This document shows, in pieces, positions 35,315 through 44,964 of a stretch of DNA of 64,000 bases (within the stretch, counting starts at the first letter, position 1; the number at the start of each line of letters is the position of its first letter). The notes under the pieces are model-generated. The model was not told the origin of the DNA and searched no databases. It was given only the letters and a program-made list of their open reading frames with translations. Origin of the DNA: CAYWLQ01 sp964458775 (GTDB taxonomy: Bacteria > Myxococcota_A > Polyangia > JAAYKL01); assembly GCA_964458775.1 (NCBI GenBank), contig CAYWLQ010000006.1:1-64000 (forward strand). The letters are read 5' to 3'. Both the position numbers and the translations under genes were made by a program.

Positions 35315-37138
35315 TTATTTTCTGGCCAATACACCCTTAAACATTTTTAATGTACGATTGAGAGTCTCAACTTCAGCATTGAGTTCATCAATATTCTTTC
35401 CGGCAATAGCAACCCTTGCACGATCAATTATCTTCTGAGCTTTTTCCAGTGCTTCTTTTCCAAATTCAGAACCCATTACCATTGCCTCTACATCTCCAAA
35501 CATTCGCTCCAAATCTCTAATGATTCGCTCAGCTTCCTGTCTAACTCGTTCAAATTCTTCTGAAGCTTGTTTTTCTACCAGAAAATCACGACTTTCTTCG
35601 GCCATACGGAAAATTTCATCATCGGTTAAACCTGAGGATGCAGTTACGGTAATAGATTGTTCCAAGTTAGTATCTAAATCTTTGGCTGAAACGCTTACTA
35701 TACCGTCAGCGTTAATATCGAAGGTAACTTCAATTTCAACTTGCCCTTTTGGTGCTTTTCTCAGACCTGACATAATAAACTCACCCAGCAGCTCGTTCTC
35801 TCCTGCTTTGCGACTTTCACCTTGCAGTACAAGAATCTTCACAGCAGTCTGATCATCCCTTACAGTTGTAAAGACCTTGGAGCGAGAGGTGGGCACGCTA
35901 GAGTTTTGAGGAATAACTTCTTCTACTAGTCCGCCGACAATCATAATTCCCAAAGTATGAGGCGTAACGTCAAGCAAGAGCATTTCACTAGTCTCATCCA
36001 GAAGAGCGGAAACCTGAATGGCTGCACCTAAAGCAACTACTTCATCAGGATGAACTCCCTTACAAGGTTCTTTTCCAAAAAAATTGGCTACTGCTTTTTG
36101 AACGGCAACCATACGAGTCATTCCGCCTACAAGTATTACTTCTTCTATCTCTTCTTTTTTAATACCTGCTTCTTTTATAGTGATTTCACAAATATCAATA
36201 GTTCGCTGAATCAAGTCAGAGCAAAGCTCATCAAGAGTTTCTCTTCTTAGAGTACGTTGCAAATGAAGTGCTTCTTCCTGACCGGACGAGATAATAAAAG
36301 GAAGATTAATTTCAGCAACTAGTTGGCTCGACAGCTCCATTTTTGCTTTTTCTGCTGCATCTTTTAATCTTTGAAGCGCCATTCTATCTTGTTTGAGGTT
36401 TATTCCATGTTCATCTAAGAAACCCTGAATGAGCCAATTTGATATACGTGCATCAAAATCTTCTCCTCCCAAGAATGTGTCTCCGGCAGTAGATATAACC
36501 TTGAAAACTTCGTTAGAACCTATTTCCAAAATAGAAATATCAAAAGTTCCTCCCCCCAAATCATATACCGCCGCCGTTCGGTTTATGTTCTTGCCGAAAC
36601 CGTATGAAAGAGCGGCAGCAGTAGGTTCATTAATCATACGAATAACTTCAAGTCCTGCAATTGCTCCTGCATCTTTGGTCGCTTGACGTTGATTGTCATT
36701 AAAATAAGCCGGCACTGTGATTACAGCTTGCTCGACAGGTTCACCCAGATAGTCTTCTGCGATGAGTTTCATCTCTTGAAGAATCATTGCTGATATTTCC
36801 GGCAAGGAGTATAGGCGTTCTTTTAACTGAATACGAACATCATCGTGCGGTCCTTCAACAATATTATAAGGAACGGATTCAAGCGCAGCATTTACCGGAG
36901 GAGAATTCCACTTTCTTCCAATCAGTCGTTTGGCAGCAAATACAGTGTTTTCTGCATTGGTAATTGCTTGACGTTTTGCAATATACCCTACCAACCGTTT
37001 GCCGGTTTCTGTTACAGCAACCATTGAAGGCGTGGTTTTATATCCGCCTCTATTGGGAATAACAGTTGGCGTATCTCCTTCCATTACAGCAACGCACGAA
37101 TTTGTTGTTCCAAGATCTATTCCGACAGTTCTTGTCAT
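35315..37138 (-). CDS. dnaK: Hsp70 chaperone DnaK
   Basis: A 607-residue Hsp70: phosphate-1 GIDLGTTNSCVAVMEG, VITVPAYFNDNQRQATKDAGAIAGL, NEPTAAALSYG, DLGGGTFDISILE, and GGMTRM in the nucleotide-binding domain, then the beta substrate-binding domain (LLDVTPHTLGI) and a lid. It is a little shorter than canonical DnaK (about 638), has no acidic EEVD-like tail, and ends KMFKGVLARK. It sits between a J-TPR gene and a winged-domain gene, with grpE and a canonical dnaJ absent. That suggests a second, specialised DnaK rather than the housekeeping copy. Confidence 0.9.
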   Translation of the reverse strand: MTRTVGIDLGTTNSCVAVMEGDTPTVIPNRGGYKTTPSMVAVTETGKRLVGYIAKRQAITNAENTVFAAKRLIGRKWNSPPVNAALESVPYNIVEGPHDDVRIQLKERLYSLPEISAMILQEMKLIAEDYLGEPVEQAVITVPAYFNDNQRQATKDAGAIAGLEVIRMINEPTAAALSYGFGKNINRTAAVYDLGGGTFDISILEIGSNEVFKVISTAGDTFLGGEDFDARISNWLIQGFLDEHGINLKQDRMALQRLKDAAEKAKMELSSQLVAEINLPFIISSGQEEALHLQRTLRRETLDELCSDLIQRTIDICEITIKEAGIKKEEIEEVILVGGMTRMVAVQKAVANFFGKEPCKGVHPDEVVALGAAIQVSALLDETSEMLLLDVTPHTLGIMIVGGLVEEVIPQNSSVPTSRSKVFTTVRDDQTAVKILVLQGESRKAGENELLGEFIMSGLRKAPKGQVEIEVTFDINADGIVSVSAKDLDTNLEQSITVTASSGLTDDEIFRMAEESRDFLVEKQASEEFERVRQEAERIIRDLERMFGDVEAMVMGSEFGKEALEKAQKIIDRARVAIAGKNIDELNAEVETLNRTLKMFKGVLARK

Positions 37139-37160
37139 TTATGAAACTCCTCCCCGCTAT

Positions 37161-38471
37161 CTACTTCTTGCAAAGACGAAGTCTTTTTTTAACTTCTTTG
37201 TTTTGCGGTTCCATTTTTAACGCTCTATTGTAAGCATCTTGTGCTCTGTCCATATCTTTTACTGCATAAAAGATATCTCCTAATGTAACGAAATATCCGG
37301 CACACTGTCCACCTAAGATAATTACTTCTTTCATTAGCACCAATGCAGTAGAAAAATCTTTTTCATGTCGAATTAGCAGTTCAGCCAAAGAATGACGAGC
37401 TTCAATGTTTTTTGAGTCAAGAGCAAGCGCTTGCTGAAAATGCTGTTTAGCTTCTTTTATAAGACCCTCTCTGAAAGAATAGCGACCTTTACTCAAATGC
37501 ATTTTGATTTGCATTTGTGTTTGTTTTTCGTCAGCCAAATCCATACATTTTTTTGCTTTTTCATTATCAGGGTAGGAATTTAAGATTTTTTTGCAAAATA
37601 TTTGAACATCAGAATATCTATGCTGTTCAAGAGCCAATTCAGCATTTTCTAGAAGAGTTTCTATTTGTTCTTCGTTCTTTCTTAAAGGAACCTGTGACAC
37701 GTGATTTATAAGATTATTCAGAGTTCGCTCATCAAGTTTACGCTTAAGCTGTTCTCTTCTCATTATGATAGAATTGTCCGAAAGATTAGAGAACGAAGAG
37801 AGTTTATCTTTTGTTTTTGGAGGAGGAAAGGTTGTGTTTTGCGAAATATTTTCAGATAATTCTGTAACGGCTGAAGAAACTGTTCGGTTTTTTTCTTGAA
37901 TTGCCTCGTTCAGCTTTTTCTCCATCATTTTGAACTCTATTTCATCCCGGATTGAAGTATCATATTCTGATTTTTTCTGAGGATTGGACAGGATATCATA
38001 AGCAAGGGTTAATTGCTTAAAAATACGAGCCATTTTGTCAATATAGACCTTACTCATTTGCCCAAAAGCCTTGTCCGGATGATATCTTTTAGAAAGCTCA
38101 AAATACTGATTTCTTATCTCAACTCGAGCAGCATCAAAATCCAAACCCAATAATTCGTAATAATTGCAATGAAGTAATTTTTCGTAAAAATTATCTATTT
38201 CGCTCAGTAAACTATCGTTAACTATTCCTTTTACCGTTTCAGTATTGGTAGCTGTTAATTTTTTAACTTTTATCAATTGTAGTGAAACCAATTCAATAAT
38301 GACCTTTTCTACTGAATTGTACGGTTGAGAAGCAATATGTACAGTTTCACCTACAGATAAATTTTTTTCAGCGCATTGATAAACACGCTGATGTAATGAA
38401 GACATAGAGTCCGCAATATTTGCGGAAGAGGTCACCTCTAGAATATTTTCGTTGCTATAAAGCACGTTCAC
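37161..38471 (-). CDS. J-domain protein with C-terminal TPR repeats
   Basis: A 436-residue protein beginning at GTG. About residues 105-175 form a J domain (YYELLGLDFDAARVEIRNQYF, then YHPDKAFG with the HPD motif). The C-terminal half is made of TPR units (AELALEQHRYSDVQIFCKKIL; AKQHFQQALALDSKNIEARH; GDIFYAVKDMDRAQDAYNRALKMEPQNKEV). The first about 100 residues look like a small winged/PATAN-type input. It is 22 bp upstream of dnaK in the same operon and is the obvious Hsp40 partner, the TPRs perhaps choosing clients. Confidence 0.85.
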   Translation of the reverse strand: MNVLYSNENILEVTSSANIADSMSSLHQRVYQCAEKNLSVGETVHIASQPYNSVEKVIIELVSLQLIKVKKLTATNTETVKGIVNDSLLSEIDNFYEKLLHCNYYELLGLDFDAARVEIRNQYFELSKRYHPDKAFGQMSKVYIDKMARIFKQLTLAYDILSNPQKKSEYDTSIRDEIEFKMMEKKLNEAIQEKNRTVSSAVTELSENISQNTTFPPPKTKDKLSSFSNLSDNSIIMRREQLKRKLDERTLNNLINHVSQVPLRKNEEQIETLLENAELALEQHRYSDVQIFCKKILNSYPDNEKAKKCMDLADEKQTQMQIKMHLSKGRYSFREGLIKEAKQHFQQALALDSKNIEARHSLAELLIRHEKDFSTALVLMKEVIILGGQCAGYFVTLGDIFYAVKDMDRAQDAYNRALKMEPQNKEVKKRLRLCKK

Positions 38472-38612
38472 TGCGGGTGTTACCTTTCAATGAATTAGCA
38501 AACTTCAATTCTCTAATATTACTTACAAGTTCAACATATGTAAATAACCTCAACAAGATAGCTGCAAATAATCTCTTACTAAGCTTCAGACTTTGTACAA
38601 ACAAACAACTAC

Positions 38613-39239
38613 TCATATAGAGTAAGCCCAAAAAGCATATCCTCCAAATATTGAGACTATTTTTGCATTAGGAAAACGGTTGGAAATTTCAATTTGCATT
38701 CTTGGGTTGCATTCTACGTGAAACAATGAAAACCATTTTTTTAATAATTTGTGAGCAAATAACGGCCAGCTTTCGAAGTTTCCAAAATCCACAAAATATA
38801 CTTTGCCCGACGGGGCAAGTGATAGCTGTGTTGCATCCAGTGCCCTTGTCCAGTTGGGCATCATCGACAAAGAATATGAAAAAATGATGTGATTAAAAGC
38901 AGAGCATTGAAAAAAAGTTGAATTCGGCCTGACCAATTCACAAGCAATTTCTTTAAGAAAAATGCGATTATTAAAGCCTGCACGACGAATATTTTTTTCG
39001 GCTGTTTCCAGCATTCGCCAAGATGTATCAACACCAAAGAAAGTTGCCGTTTTATTGTTTTTTGCTAAATGAATTAGATTGCGTGCTGTTCCGCATCCCA
39101 TTTCTAGTACTGTATCGTTGGTTTTCGCTTTTACTGATGCAATCAGTCTGTTTCTTCCAAGTAGGAACAGCGGTCGTGTCAAATCGTAAAAGTGTCTTTG
39201 ATACTTATAGATACGGTTCATGTCAGCAGAATGAGTCAT
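38613..39239 (-). CDS. Class I SAM-dependent methyltransferase (BtaB-like)
   Basis: A 208-residue methyltransferase with motif I VLEMGCGTARNLIHLAK, an acidic GVDTSW at the end of strand 2, and a post-I region IIFSYSLSMMPNW. The N-terminal YDLTRPLFLLGRNRLI matches BtaB, which methylates diacylglyceryl-homoserine to the betaine lipid DGTS. The family matches on this motif, but no btaA is adjacent, so another amine substrate is possible. It lies 15 bp after the FHA-kinase gene and 141 bp before the J-TPR gene on the same strand. Confidence 0.7.
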   Translation of the reverse strand: MTHSADMNRIYKYQRHFYDLTRPLFLLGRNRLIASVKAKTNDTVLEMGCGTARNLIHLAKNNKTATFFGVDTSWRMLETAEKNIRRAGFNNRIFLKEIACELVRPNSTFFQCSAFNHIIFSYSLSMMPNWTRALDATQLSLAPSGKVYFVDFGNFESWPLFAHKLLKKWFSLFHVECNPRMQIEISNRFPNAKIVSIFGGYAFWAYSI

Positions 39240-39254
39240 AATGCAATTTAAATT

Positions 39255-40907
39255 CTAACCGTACGGCGAAGGACAAACGGTTGTTGTTCGGGGTGTTTGG
39301 AAATTAGTTCTCTCATGCATTACTTTATTCATTACATTAACTAGATGTTCAATAACATAAGGTTTCTTTATGAAAGCTGCTGCTCCATCTGTGAGAAGAT
39401 TTCTAATTTGACCGTCTTCGGAATAACCTGAAATGATCAAGATTTTTTCGTTTGGATTAGAAGCCTTGATTTGTCTAAAAACTTCGTAACCGTTAAGACG
39501 GGGAAGTATAAGATCAAGCAATACTAAGCAAATTTCATCTTTATGTTTTAGATATGTACTTACTGCTTCTACTCCGTCTTTACATGCCTTAATGCTATAT
39601 CCGAGTCTTTTTAAAGCCTTGGTTGTTGCTGAACACAGATTTTCATCATCTTCAACCAGCAAAACAAGATCGCCCGATTTTCTCAAGTCTTTGGTGATAT
39701 ATCTTTCAGGTACGCTCTCGATATACTCTTCCTCATGTATTCCGGCAAAGGGTAAATAAACGGTAAAACGAGTGCCAACTTCGGGAGTGCTGTCCACACG
39801 AATTTCTCCGCCGTGACTTTTAATTACTCCATAAACTGTTGCTAAACCTAAACCGTTTCCCTTGCCCAATCCTTTGGTCGAAAAAAACGGTTCAAAAATA
39901 TGGCTGACTGTTTCCTCGTTCATGCCGACACCAGTGTCTTCGACACAAATAACTACATGCGGTCCCATCGCCATAATATGAGGTACGGAATCATCAGAGG
40001 GGTTGAGTTGTTCTATTTTTGCTACAATATTCAGCGTACCGCCGGACGGCATCGCATCTCTCGCGTTAATGCATAAATTCATCATTACTTGACTTAATTG
40101 ACTTTGATCACCGACCACCCACAGATCAGGTTGTATATCTGTCTGAATTGAAACTGAGCGTTCAAAGGTTCTTCTAATCAAATAAACCGTTTCTTCAATT
40201 ACTGTTGAGAGATTGCGAGGTCGTTCATCGTATCGTCCTTTTCTCGCAAAGCCAAGAAGCTGTTCGGTCATATTGGCTGCTTGCTTGAGAGCTAACTCTG
40301 TCTGCTCAACACATGTTGACAACTCCTCTAAATCTACAGAACCTTCATCAGCCATAATCTTGAGGTAGTTGGTGTTTAGCATAACTGTGGCGAGAAGATT
40401 GTTAAAATCGTGAGCAATACCTCTAGCTAAGCGTCCCAGAGATTCCATCTTTCGCAATTCCAGCAAATGAAGTTCAATATCATCCTGTTGAGTGAACAGC
40501 AAAACAGTTTTTATACCGACACGAATCTTATCTCCAACTTGTAGAGGAAGCTGACGTGTAACAGGAAGGCCGTTAACCCAAGTTCCGTTGCGACTATTAA
40601 GATCTTCAATGAAATATCTTCTATTAGGAGCTCGAAGTATTCTGGCGTGTTTTCTTGATACTGAAGTATCTTGGACTTTTAGATCAGATTTAAAATCCCT
40701 TCCTATTATATTTTCTTCTTTTAATCCATATATCATTCCTGAGTCCACTCCAGTAAGAATGACTAACTGAGCTCTAAGCTCTTTATCCTTGCCTGAGGCA
40801 TCGTGGGACGTAATTATATGTGTTTCTCTCTCTGAAAGACGAGTTGTTACTTGTGTTTCTTCTTCTAATGAATCATCTAAGTCTATATCGCTTCGATAAG
40901 TTTTCAT
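39255..40907 (-). CDS. FHA-domain hybrid histidine kinase with receiver
   Basis: A 550-residue, apparently soluble protein. The N-terminal FHA domain (about 65-130) has GRDFKSDLKVQDTSVSRKHARI and DLNSRNGTWVNG, so it reads phosphothreonine. Next comes a HisKA box with the likely phospho-His at about residue 165 (GIAHDFNNLLATV) and an HATPase (NLCINARDAM, VEDTGVGM, GKGNGLGLATVYG). A C-terminal receiver has acidic residues near 425 and a phospho-Asp in LDLILPRLNG (about 465). FHA-kinase fusions link Ser/Thr kinase and two-component signalling, a Myxococcota trait. It heads the minus-strand operon that contains dnaK. Confidence 0.88.
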   Translation of the reverse strand: MKTYRSDIDLDDSLEEETQVTTRLSERETHIITSHDASGKDKELRAQLVILTGVDSGMIYGLKEENIIGRDFKSDLKVQDTSVSRKHARILRAPNRRYFIEDLNSRNGTWVNGLPVTRQLPLQVGDKIRVGIKTVLLFTQQDDIELHLLELRKMESLGRLARGIAHDFNNLLATVMLNTNYLKIMADEGSVDLEELSTCVEQTELALKQAANMTEQLLGFARKGRYDERPRNLSTVIEETVYLIRRTFERSVSIQTDIQPDLWVVGDQSQLSQVMMNLCINARDAMPSGGTLNIVAKIEQLNPSDDSVPHIMAMGPHVVICVEDTGVGMNEETVSHIFEPFFSTKGLGKGNGLGLATVYGVIKSHGGEIRVDSTPEVGTRFTVYLPFAGIHEEEYIESVPERYITKDLRKSGDLVLLVEDDENLCSATTKALKRLGYSIKACKDGVEAVSTYLKHKDEICLVLLDLILPRLNGYEVFRQIKASNPNEKILIISGYSEDGQIRNLLTDGAAAFIKKPYVIEHLVNVMNKVMHERTNFQTPRTTTVCPSPYG

Positions 40908-41125
40908 GACAATAAGCTCAAACGGCTTCCCCCTTTACTCAAAACCGTCTATATCAAATAATATGTCTCTGCCTACCACAAAAATAAAAGATAGTTTGTT
41001 TTATGATCAATTTTGTAATCTGAAAAACTCTATTCACGTTTGTATTGTGTTACAAACAAATAGTTGACCCTGAACGGCTCTATCTTCTATTGAGGCAGTA
41101 GGCTGTAATTAGTCAGATTTTTTAA

Positions 41126-42145
41126 ATGAAGAAAAAGAAATCGAGAAAAGATAAAACCAAACAGGCTTTACTGATTGCCTTCTTATTATCATTACTTGTT
41201 CACCAACTTTTTATGAGCAGTCTTGGATCTTTGTTCTCATTTCCCGAAGAACAAGAGCCTGAAAAACAATATGAAGTATCGCTATTGCCTGATATTCCGG
41301 AAGAGAAGCAGGCGGTTGAGGAAAAAGAAAAGCCAATTGAACAGCCGGTTTCCAAACCTTCAACTAAGTCGATAAAAAAACCGATGCCGACTGTGTCAAA
41401 TTCGAACACAAATTTGTCGGAAACAGAATCTGTTCGTACAGAAAATCATAGACAGGATTCTTCTGATACTACAAAGATTCCTAATTCAGTACCGGACAGT
41501 GTTGAATCGTTACCGCCAAAATTGGACCTGACCTGGAAATCCTTTGAAAAAGTTTTTGGAGATAAGGCTGCTCAGGACAGGAATACATATGCAGAGGATA
41601 TGCTTGAAAAAAGGAGGAACAGAGGTGCAATAGCAAATTACTCTGACAGGGTAATGAAAGCCGTTACAAATCATCGAAGTTTTATTAAGCCTGGAGAGCA
41701 AGAAGTATTAGGGTCGCGTAAAGAGATCTTTCATAATTATATTCATGCAATTCATGAAGCAAGCGTGCACCCCAAATTTGCAGATACTTTCTTAGCATCA
41801 CTTCCTTCTCTTTCGGTTTCTGACCCCCTGAACAATATGGATCTGCATATGGTTGCTGAATTTGAGATTTTTGAAAGCGGTCATATTAGTGATATCAGAG
41901 TTGTTAAAACTTCAGGGAATATCATTTTTGACGCCGGAGCAGTGGACTCAATATTTAGATCTTCTCCTTTCCCGGCTCCTCCCAAAGAGGTTCTTTCTTG
42001 GAATAAACGTGTATATCTGAGATGGGGCTTTTATAGAAACAATCGAAAGTGCGGTGTTTTTAATGTTGAGCCGTATATTCTAAGAGCACCCGGTTCCAAG
42101 GAAGAAGCTCTACCGGTTGATCAATTTACAGTACAGGGTAGTTAG
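41126..42145 (+). CDS. TonB-like envelope protein
   Basis: A 339-residue protein with a short basic N-terminus, one transmembrane helix (QALLIAFLLSLLVHQLF), a Pro/Glu/Lys-rich periplasmic linker (about residues 50-130) and a C-terminal TonB-fold-like domain (MVAEFEIFESGHISDIRVVKTSGNIIFDAGAVDSIFRSSPFPAPP). That is the TonB layout, though no ExbB/ExbD or TonB-dependent receptor is in the window. Similar proteins serve gliding-type trans-envelope machines. The GH16 gene follows 47 bp downstream and may be co-transcribed. Confidence 0.65.
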   Translation: MKKKKSRKDKTKQALLIAFLLSLLVHQLFMSSLGSLFSFPEEQEPEKQYEVSLLPDIPEEKQAVEEKEKPIEQPVSKPSTKSIKKPMPTVSNSNTNLSETESVRTENHRQDSSDTTKIPNSVPDSVESLPPKLDLTWKSFEKVFGDKAAQDRNTYAEDMLEKRRNRGAIANYSDRVMKAVTNHRSFIKPGEQEVLGSRKEIFHNYIHAIHEASVHPKFADTFLASLPSLSVSDPLNNMDLHMVAEFEIFESGHISDIRVVKTSGNIIFDAGAVDSIFRSSPFPAPPKEVLSWNKRVYLRWGFYRNNRKCGVFNVEPYILRAPGSKEEALPVDQFTVQGS

Positions 42146-42192
42146 AGCTTTTAATTACTTTGGAAGATTTGTCGTTATAGGAGGCATGTGTT

Positions 42193-43929
42193 ATGAGTAA
42201 GCCGTTTGTAGCTTTTACTGTGCTGTGTTTCTCTGTTTTTAATTGTGAAACCGCCACTAAACAATGTGAAGGAAATACCTGTTCAGAAAATTCTGATGAA
42301 GCAGATACACAAAGCAACAAAGATTCAAATATAGATACAAATAATAACAATGAAACAGATTCAGAAACAAACACAAATACAACCACGGACACAGACACAG
42401 ACATAGATACAGACATAGATACAGACATAGACTCAGACACAGACATAGACACAGATACAGACACCGATACTGATACAGATACAGACACCGATACTGATGC
42501 TGATACAGACATTGATACTGATACAGATACAGACACCGATACTGATGCTGATACAGACATTGATACTGATGCTGATACAGACATTGATACTGATGCTGAT
42601 ACAGATACCGATACTGATGCTGATACAGACACCGATGCTGATGCTGATACAGACACCGATGCTGATGCTGATACAGATACAGACGTTAACATAGACACAA
42701 ATACAGATTTGTATGAAACAGTACGCTATTTGAGTGATTTGTGTGAGACAGAAGGTTCAATAAATGCATGGGGACCTATAGAAAAAAATATGAGCAACGG
42801 AGAACAGGAACAAGGGGACGGAGGTCCAATCATTATAGGAGGTTCGGTCTACAGTAAGGGACTGGGTATGCATGCACCGGCAGAGATTCGTTATTCACTT
42901 GACGGAAACTGTTCCCTTTTCGCAGCTGATGTAGGCATTGATTCAGAAATGAAGAGGTTAGGCTCTGTGGTTTTTGAAGTTTATGGAGACGGTGAATTGC
43001 TTCTTCAAAGTCCGCTGAAAAAAGGAAGAGAAGAACCTTTGTCCATTGAGACAAGTATTTTAGGTGTAAATGAACTGCGCCTTGTCGTTTCTGATAGCGG
43101 AGGAAACGGTAGTGACCATGCAGATTGGGGAGATGCAAGAGTAATTTGCAATGAACATGCGTTTAGGGTTTGTACTCCGCCTGCTCAAGAAATTCCGGCT
43201 GAGCCCGGTTATAGTTTGGTATGGTCAGATGAATTTGATATTGAGGGCAAACCGAATTCTGACAATTGGGGTTATGAGCAAGGATACGTTCGTAACAATG
43301 AGTGGCAATATTATCAAGAAGACAATGCCTTTATTAAAGCGGGATTTTTAATAATTCAGGGAAGGCGAGAGCAGGCTCCGGAGGGGGATTACACATCTTC
43401 AAGTCTTAGAACAATGAATAATAATTGGACTCCAAAACAAAGCTTCACATATGGAATTTTCGAAATGCGTGCGAGAATAGTTGCAGAAGCCGGATTGTGG
43501 CCGGCTTTTTGGACTTTAGGAACAGAAGGAGGAGATTGGCCGTGGAACGGAGAAATTGATATCATGGAGTATTATAACAATCGTGTCCACGCCAATGTTG
43601 CTTGCGGTACCAATACACAGTGGGTTGCTAAATGGGACGGAGCAAGTAGAGAGATATCATCATTCGGGGTTTCTGATTGGGATGCCAAATTTCATGTGTG
43701 GCGAATGGAATGGGATAGTCAAAAAATAGTGTTGAAAATTGACGGGATAATAATGAATGAAACAAATCTTAATGACATGCTTAATCCGGATGGAAATAGC
43801 CCTTTTAGAGCACCGCACTATATTCTAATAAATCTGGCTATAGGAGGAAATGCAGGAGGTGATGCTTCTGCAACAGATTTTCCGACTCACTATGTTGTAG
43901 ACTATGTTCGAGTGTATCAACAACAATAA
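42193..43929 (+). CDS. Secreted GH16 glycoside hydrolase with NPCBM and Asp-rich repeat linker
   Basis: A 578-residue protein behind AGGAGG. An N-terminal signal with a weak lipobox (VFNC) is followed by an Asp/Thr/Ala repeat linker (about 50-170). An NPCBM-type sugar-binding domain spans about 176-318 (GGSVYSKGLGMHAPAEI…ADWGDARVIC). A GH16 domain spans about 335-577, with catalytic E454 and E459 and D456 (GEIDIME). The family cleaves beta-1,3/1,4-glucans or related galactans. The linker is coded by hexamer-like GATACx/GATGCT units. A similar array lies in the lipoprotein at 51994-53541 in opposite orientation. Confidence 0.9.
   Translation: MSKPFVAFTVLCFSVFNCETATKQCEGNTCSENSDEADTQSNKDSNIDTNNNNETDSETNTNTTTDTDTDIDTDIDTDIDSDTDIDTDTDTDTDTDTDTDTDADTDIDTDTDTDTDTDADTDIDTDADTDIDTDADTDTDTDADTDTDADADTDTDADADTDTDVNIDTNTDLYETVRYLSDLCETEGSINAWGPIEKNMSNGEQEQGDGGPIIIGGSVYSKGLGMHAPAEIRYSLDGNCSLFAADVGIDSEMKRLGSVVFEVYGDGELLLQSPLKKGREEPLSIETSILGVNELRLVVSDSGGNGSDHADWGDARVICNEHAFRVCTPPAQEIPAEPGYSLVWSDEFDIEGKPNSDNWGYEQGYVRNNEWQYYQEDNAFIKAGFLIIQGRREQAPEGDYTSSSLRTMNNNWTPKQSFTYGIFEMRARIVAEAGLWPAFWTLGTEGGDWPWNGEIDIMEYYNNRVHANVACGTNTQWVAKWDGASREISSFGVSDWDAKFHVWRMEWDSQKIVLKIDGIIMNETNLNDMLNPDGNSPFRAPHYILINLAIGGNAGGDASATDFPTHYVVDYVRVYQQQ
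42385..42690 (+). repeat. Asp-Thr/Asp-Ala coding repeat array A
   Basis: About 300 bp of 6-bp-periodic coding repeat (GATACA, GATACT, GACACC, GATGCT), giving the (DT)n/(DA)n linker of the GH16 protein. Array B at 53037-53450 encodes the same residues on the other strand and shares runs such as GATACTGATGCTGA. Confidence 0.9.
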
Positions 43930-44070
43930 CGAAGATACTCCCACAATAATTGACTTTTTTATGAGTTGCCAACTGATAGAAAATAAGATAAAATTTCTTG
44001 TCGCATTTTTTAGCGATTGTTTATGTTGAGATTATATAAATGATTATTTTGTTTTTTGGAGAATAGTAAG

Positions 44071-44880
44071 ATGAATTTTGTTTCTGGTGTCTTATCGGTT
44101 TTATTGGGTCTTTTTTCTTTTGGATGTGAACTTTTTCAGGATGAAAGCAACGACGGAATTAGTATGGATACTGTTTCGACGTGGATACCCATTGAAGGAG
44201 GATACTTTGATATGGGTGACGAACATGTTGCATCTGCGTATCCGGTACATATTGTTCATGTCCCAACTTTTAATATTACACGTACAGAAATAACAGTTGC
44301 TCAATACTCGGAATGTGTAGCAGCCGGAGGTTGTACAGAGCCGGGAATGGTGAATCAACAATGTAATTGGAATCGTTCCGGCTTAGAGCAACATCCCATC
44401 AATTGTGTATCATGGAATCAAGCTGTAGAGTTTTGTAGATGGTTTGGAGGAAGATTACCTTCGGAGGCTGAATGGGAATTTGCAGCCCGTGCAGGAGGTG
44501 ACAATCGAACATTTCCTTGGGGGAAAAATGCTCCTTCATGTGACTATGCGGTAATGGTTGATTCAAACGGTGTGTCAGGATGCGGTAGCGGCGGTACATG
44601 GCCCGTTTGCAGCAAGCCTGACGGCAGAACTGACCACGGATTATGTGATATGGGCGGAAATGTATATGAATGGGTCCAAGATCATTTTCATTCTTCATAT
44701 GACGGATACCGAGCATCCAACGGCAGTGCATGGGAAGATGTTTCAAACATTTATCGAGTGCTTCGAGGTGCAGCATTTAATGCACAAAAAAGTGATACAC
44801 TTAAAGTTGCGAGCCGAGCTAACGATACAGATACTCAACAGAATGAAAAATATGGAATTCGTTGTGCTAGAGATTATTGA
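44071..44880 (+). CDS. FGE-sulfatase (SUMF1)-domain lipoprotein
   Basis: A 269-residue protein from ATG 44071, with a purine-rich TGGAGAATAG leader. Signal with lipobox SFGC. The rest is a formylglycine-generating-enzyme fold: IEGGYFDMGDEH, FNITRTEITVAQYSECV, PINCVSWNQAVEFCRWFGGRLPSEAEWEFAAR, FPWG, CDMGGNVYEWVQD, VLRGAAFN and GIRCARDY. In Myxococcota such surface lipoproteins rarely keep enzymatic activity and act as binding proteins (C-type-lectin-like fold). It is not clearly in an operon. Confidence 0.85.
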   Translation: MNFVSGVLSVLLGLFSFGCELFQDESNDGISMDTVSTWIPIEGGYFDMGDEHVASAYPVHIVHVPTFNITRTEITVAQYSECVAAGGCTEPGMVNQQCNWNRSGLEQHPINCVSWNQAVEFCRWFGGRLPSEAEWEFAARAGGDNRTFPWGKNAPSCDYAVMVDSNGVSGCGSGGTWPVCSKPDGRTDHGLCDMGGNVYEWVQDHFHSSYDGYRASNGSAWEDVSNIYRVLRGAAFNAQKSDTLKVASRANDTDTQQNEKYGIRCARDY

Positions 44881-44964
44881 GGTAAAAATCCTAAAGCAAT
44901 CCTACAGAACCGCAATTCCAATAATTTATCGTTTAATAACAGTGAATATTTGAAAGATTTGACT

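Noticed and set aside
42126..42698. Open frame on the minus strand rich in Ser-Val (and + strand counterpart over 52997-53638)
   Set aside because: It is the antisense shadow of the Asp-Thr/Asp-Ala repeat arrays; the true genes have signal peptides and catalytic or binding domains.
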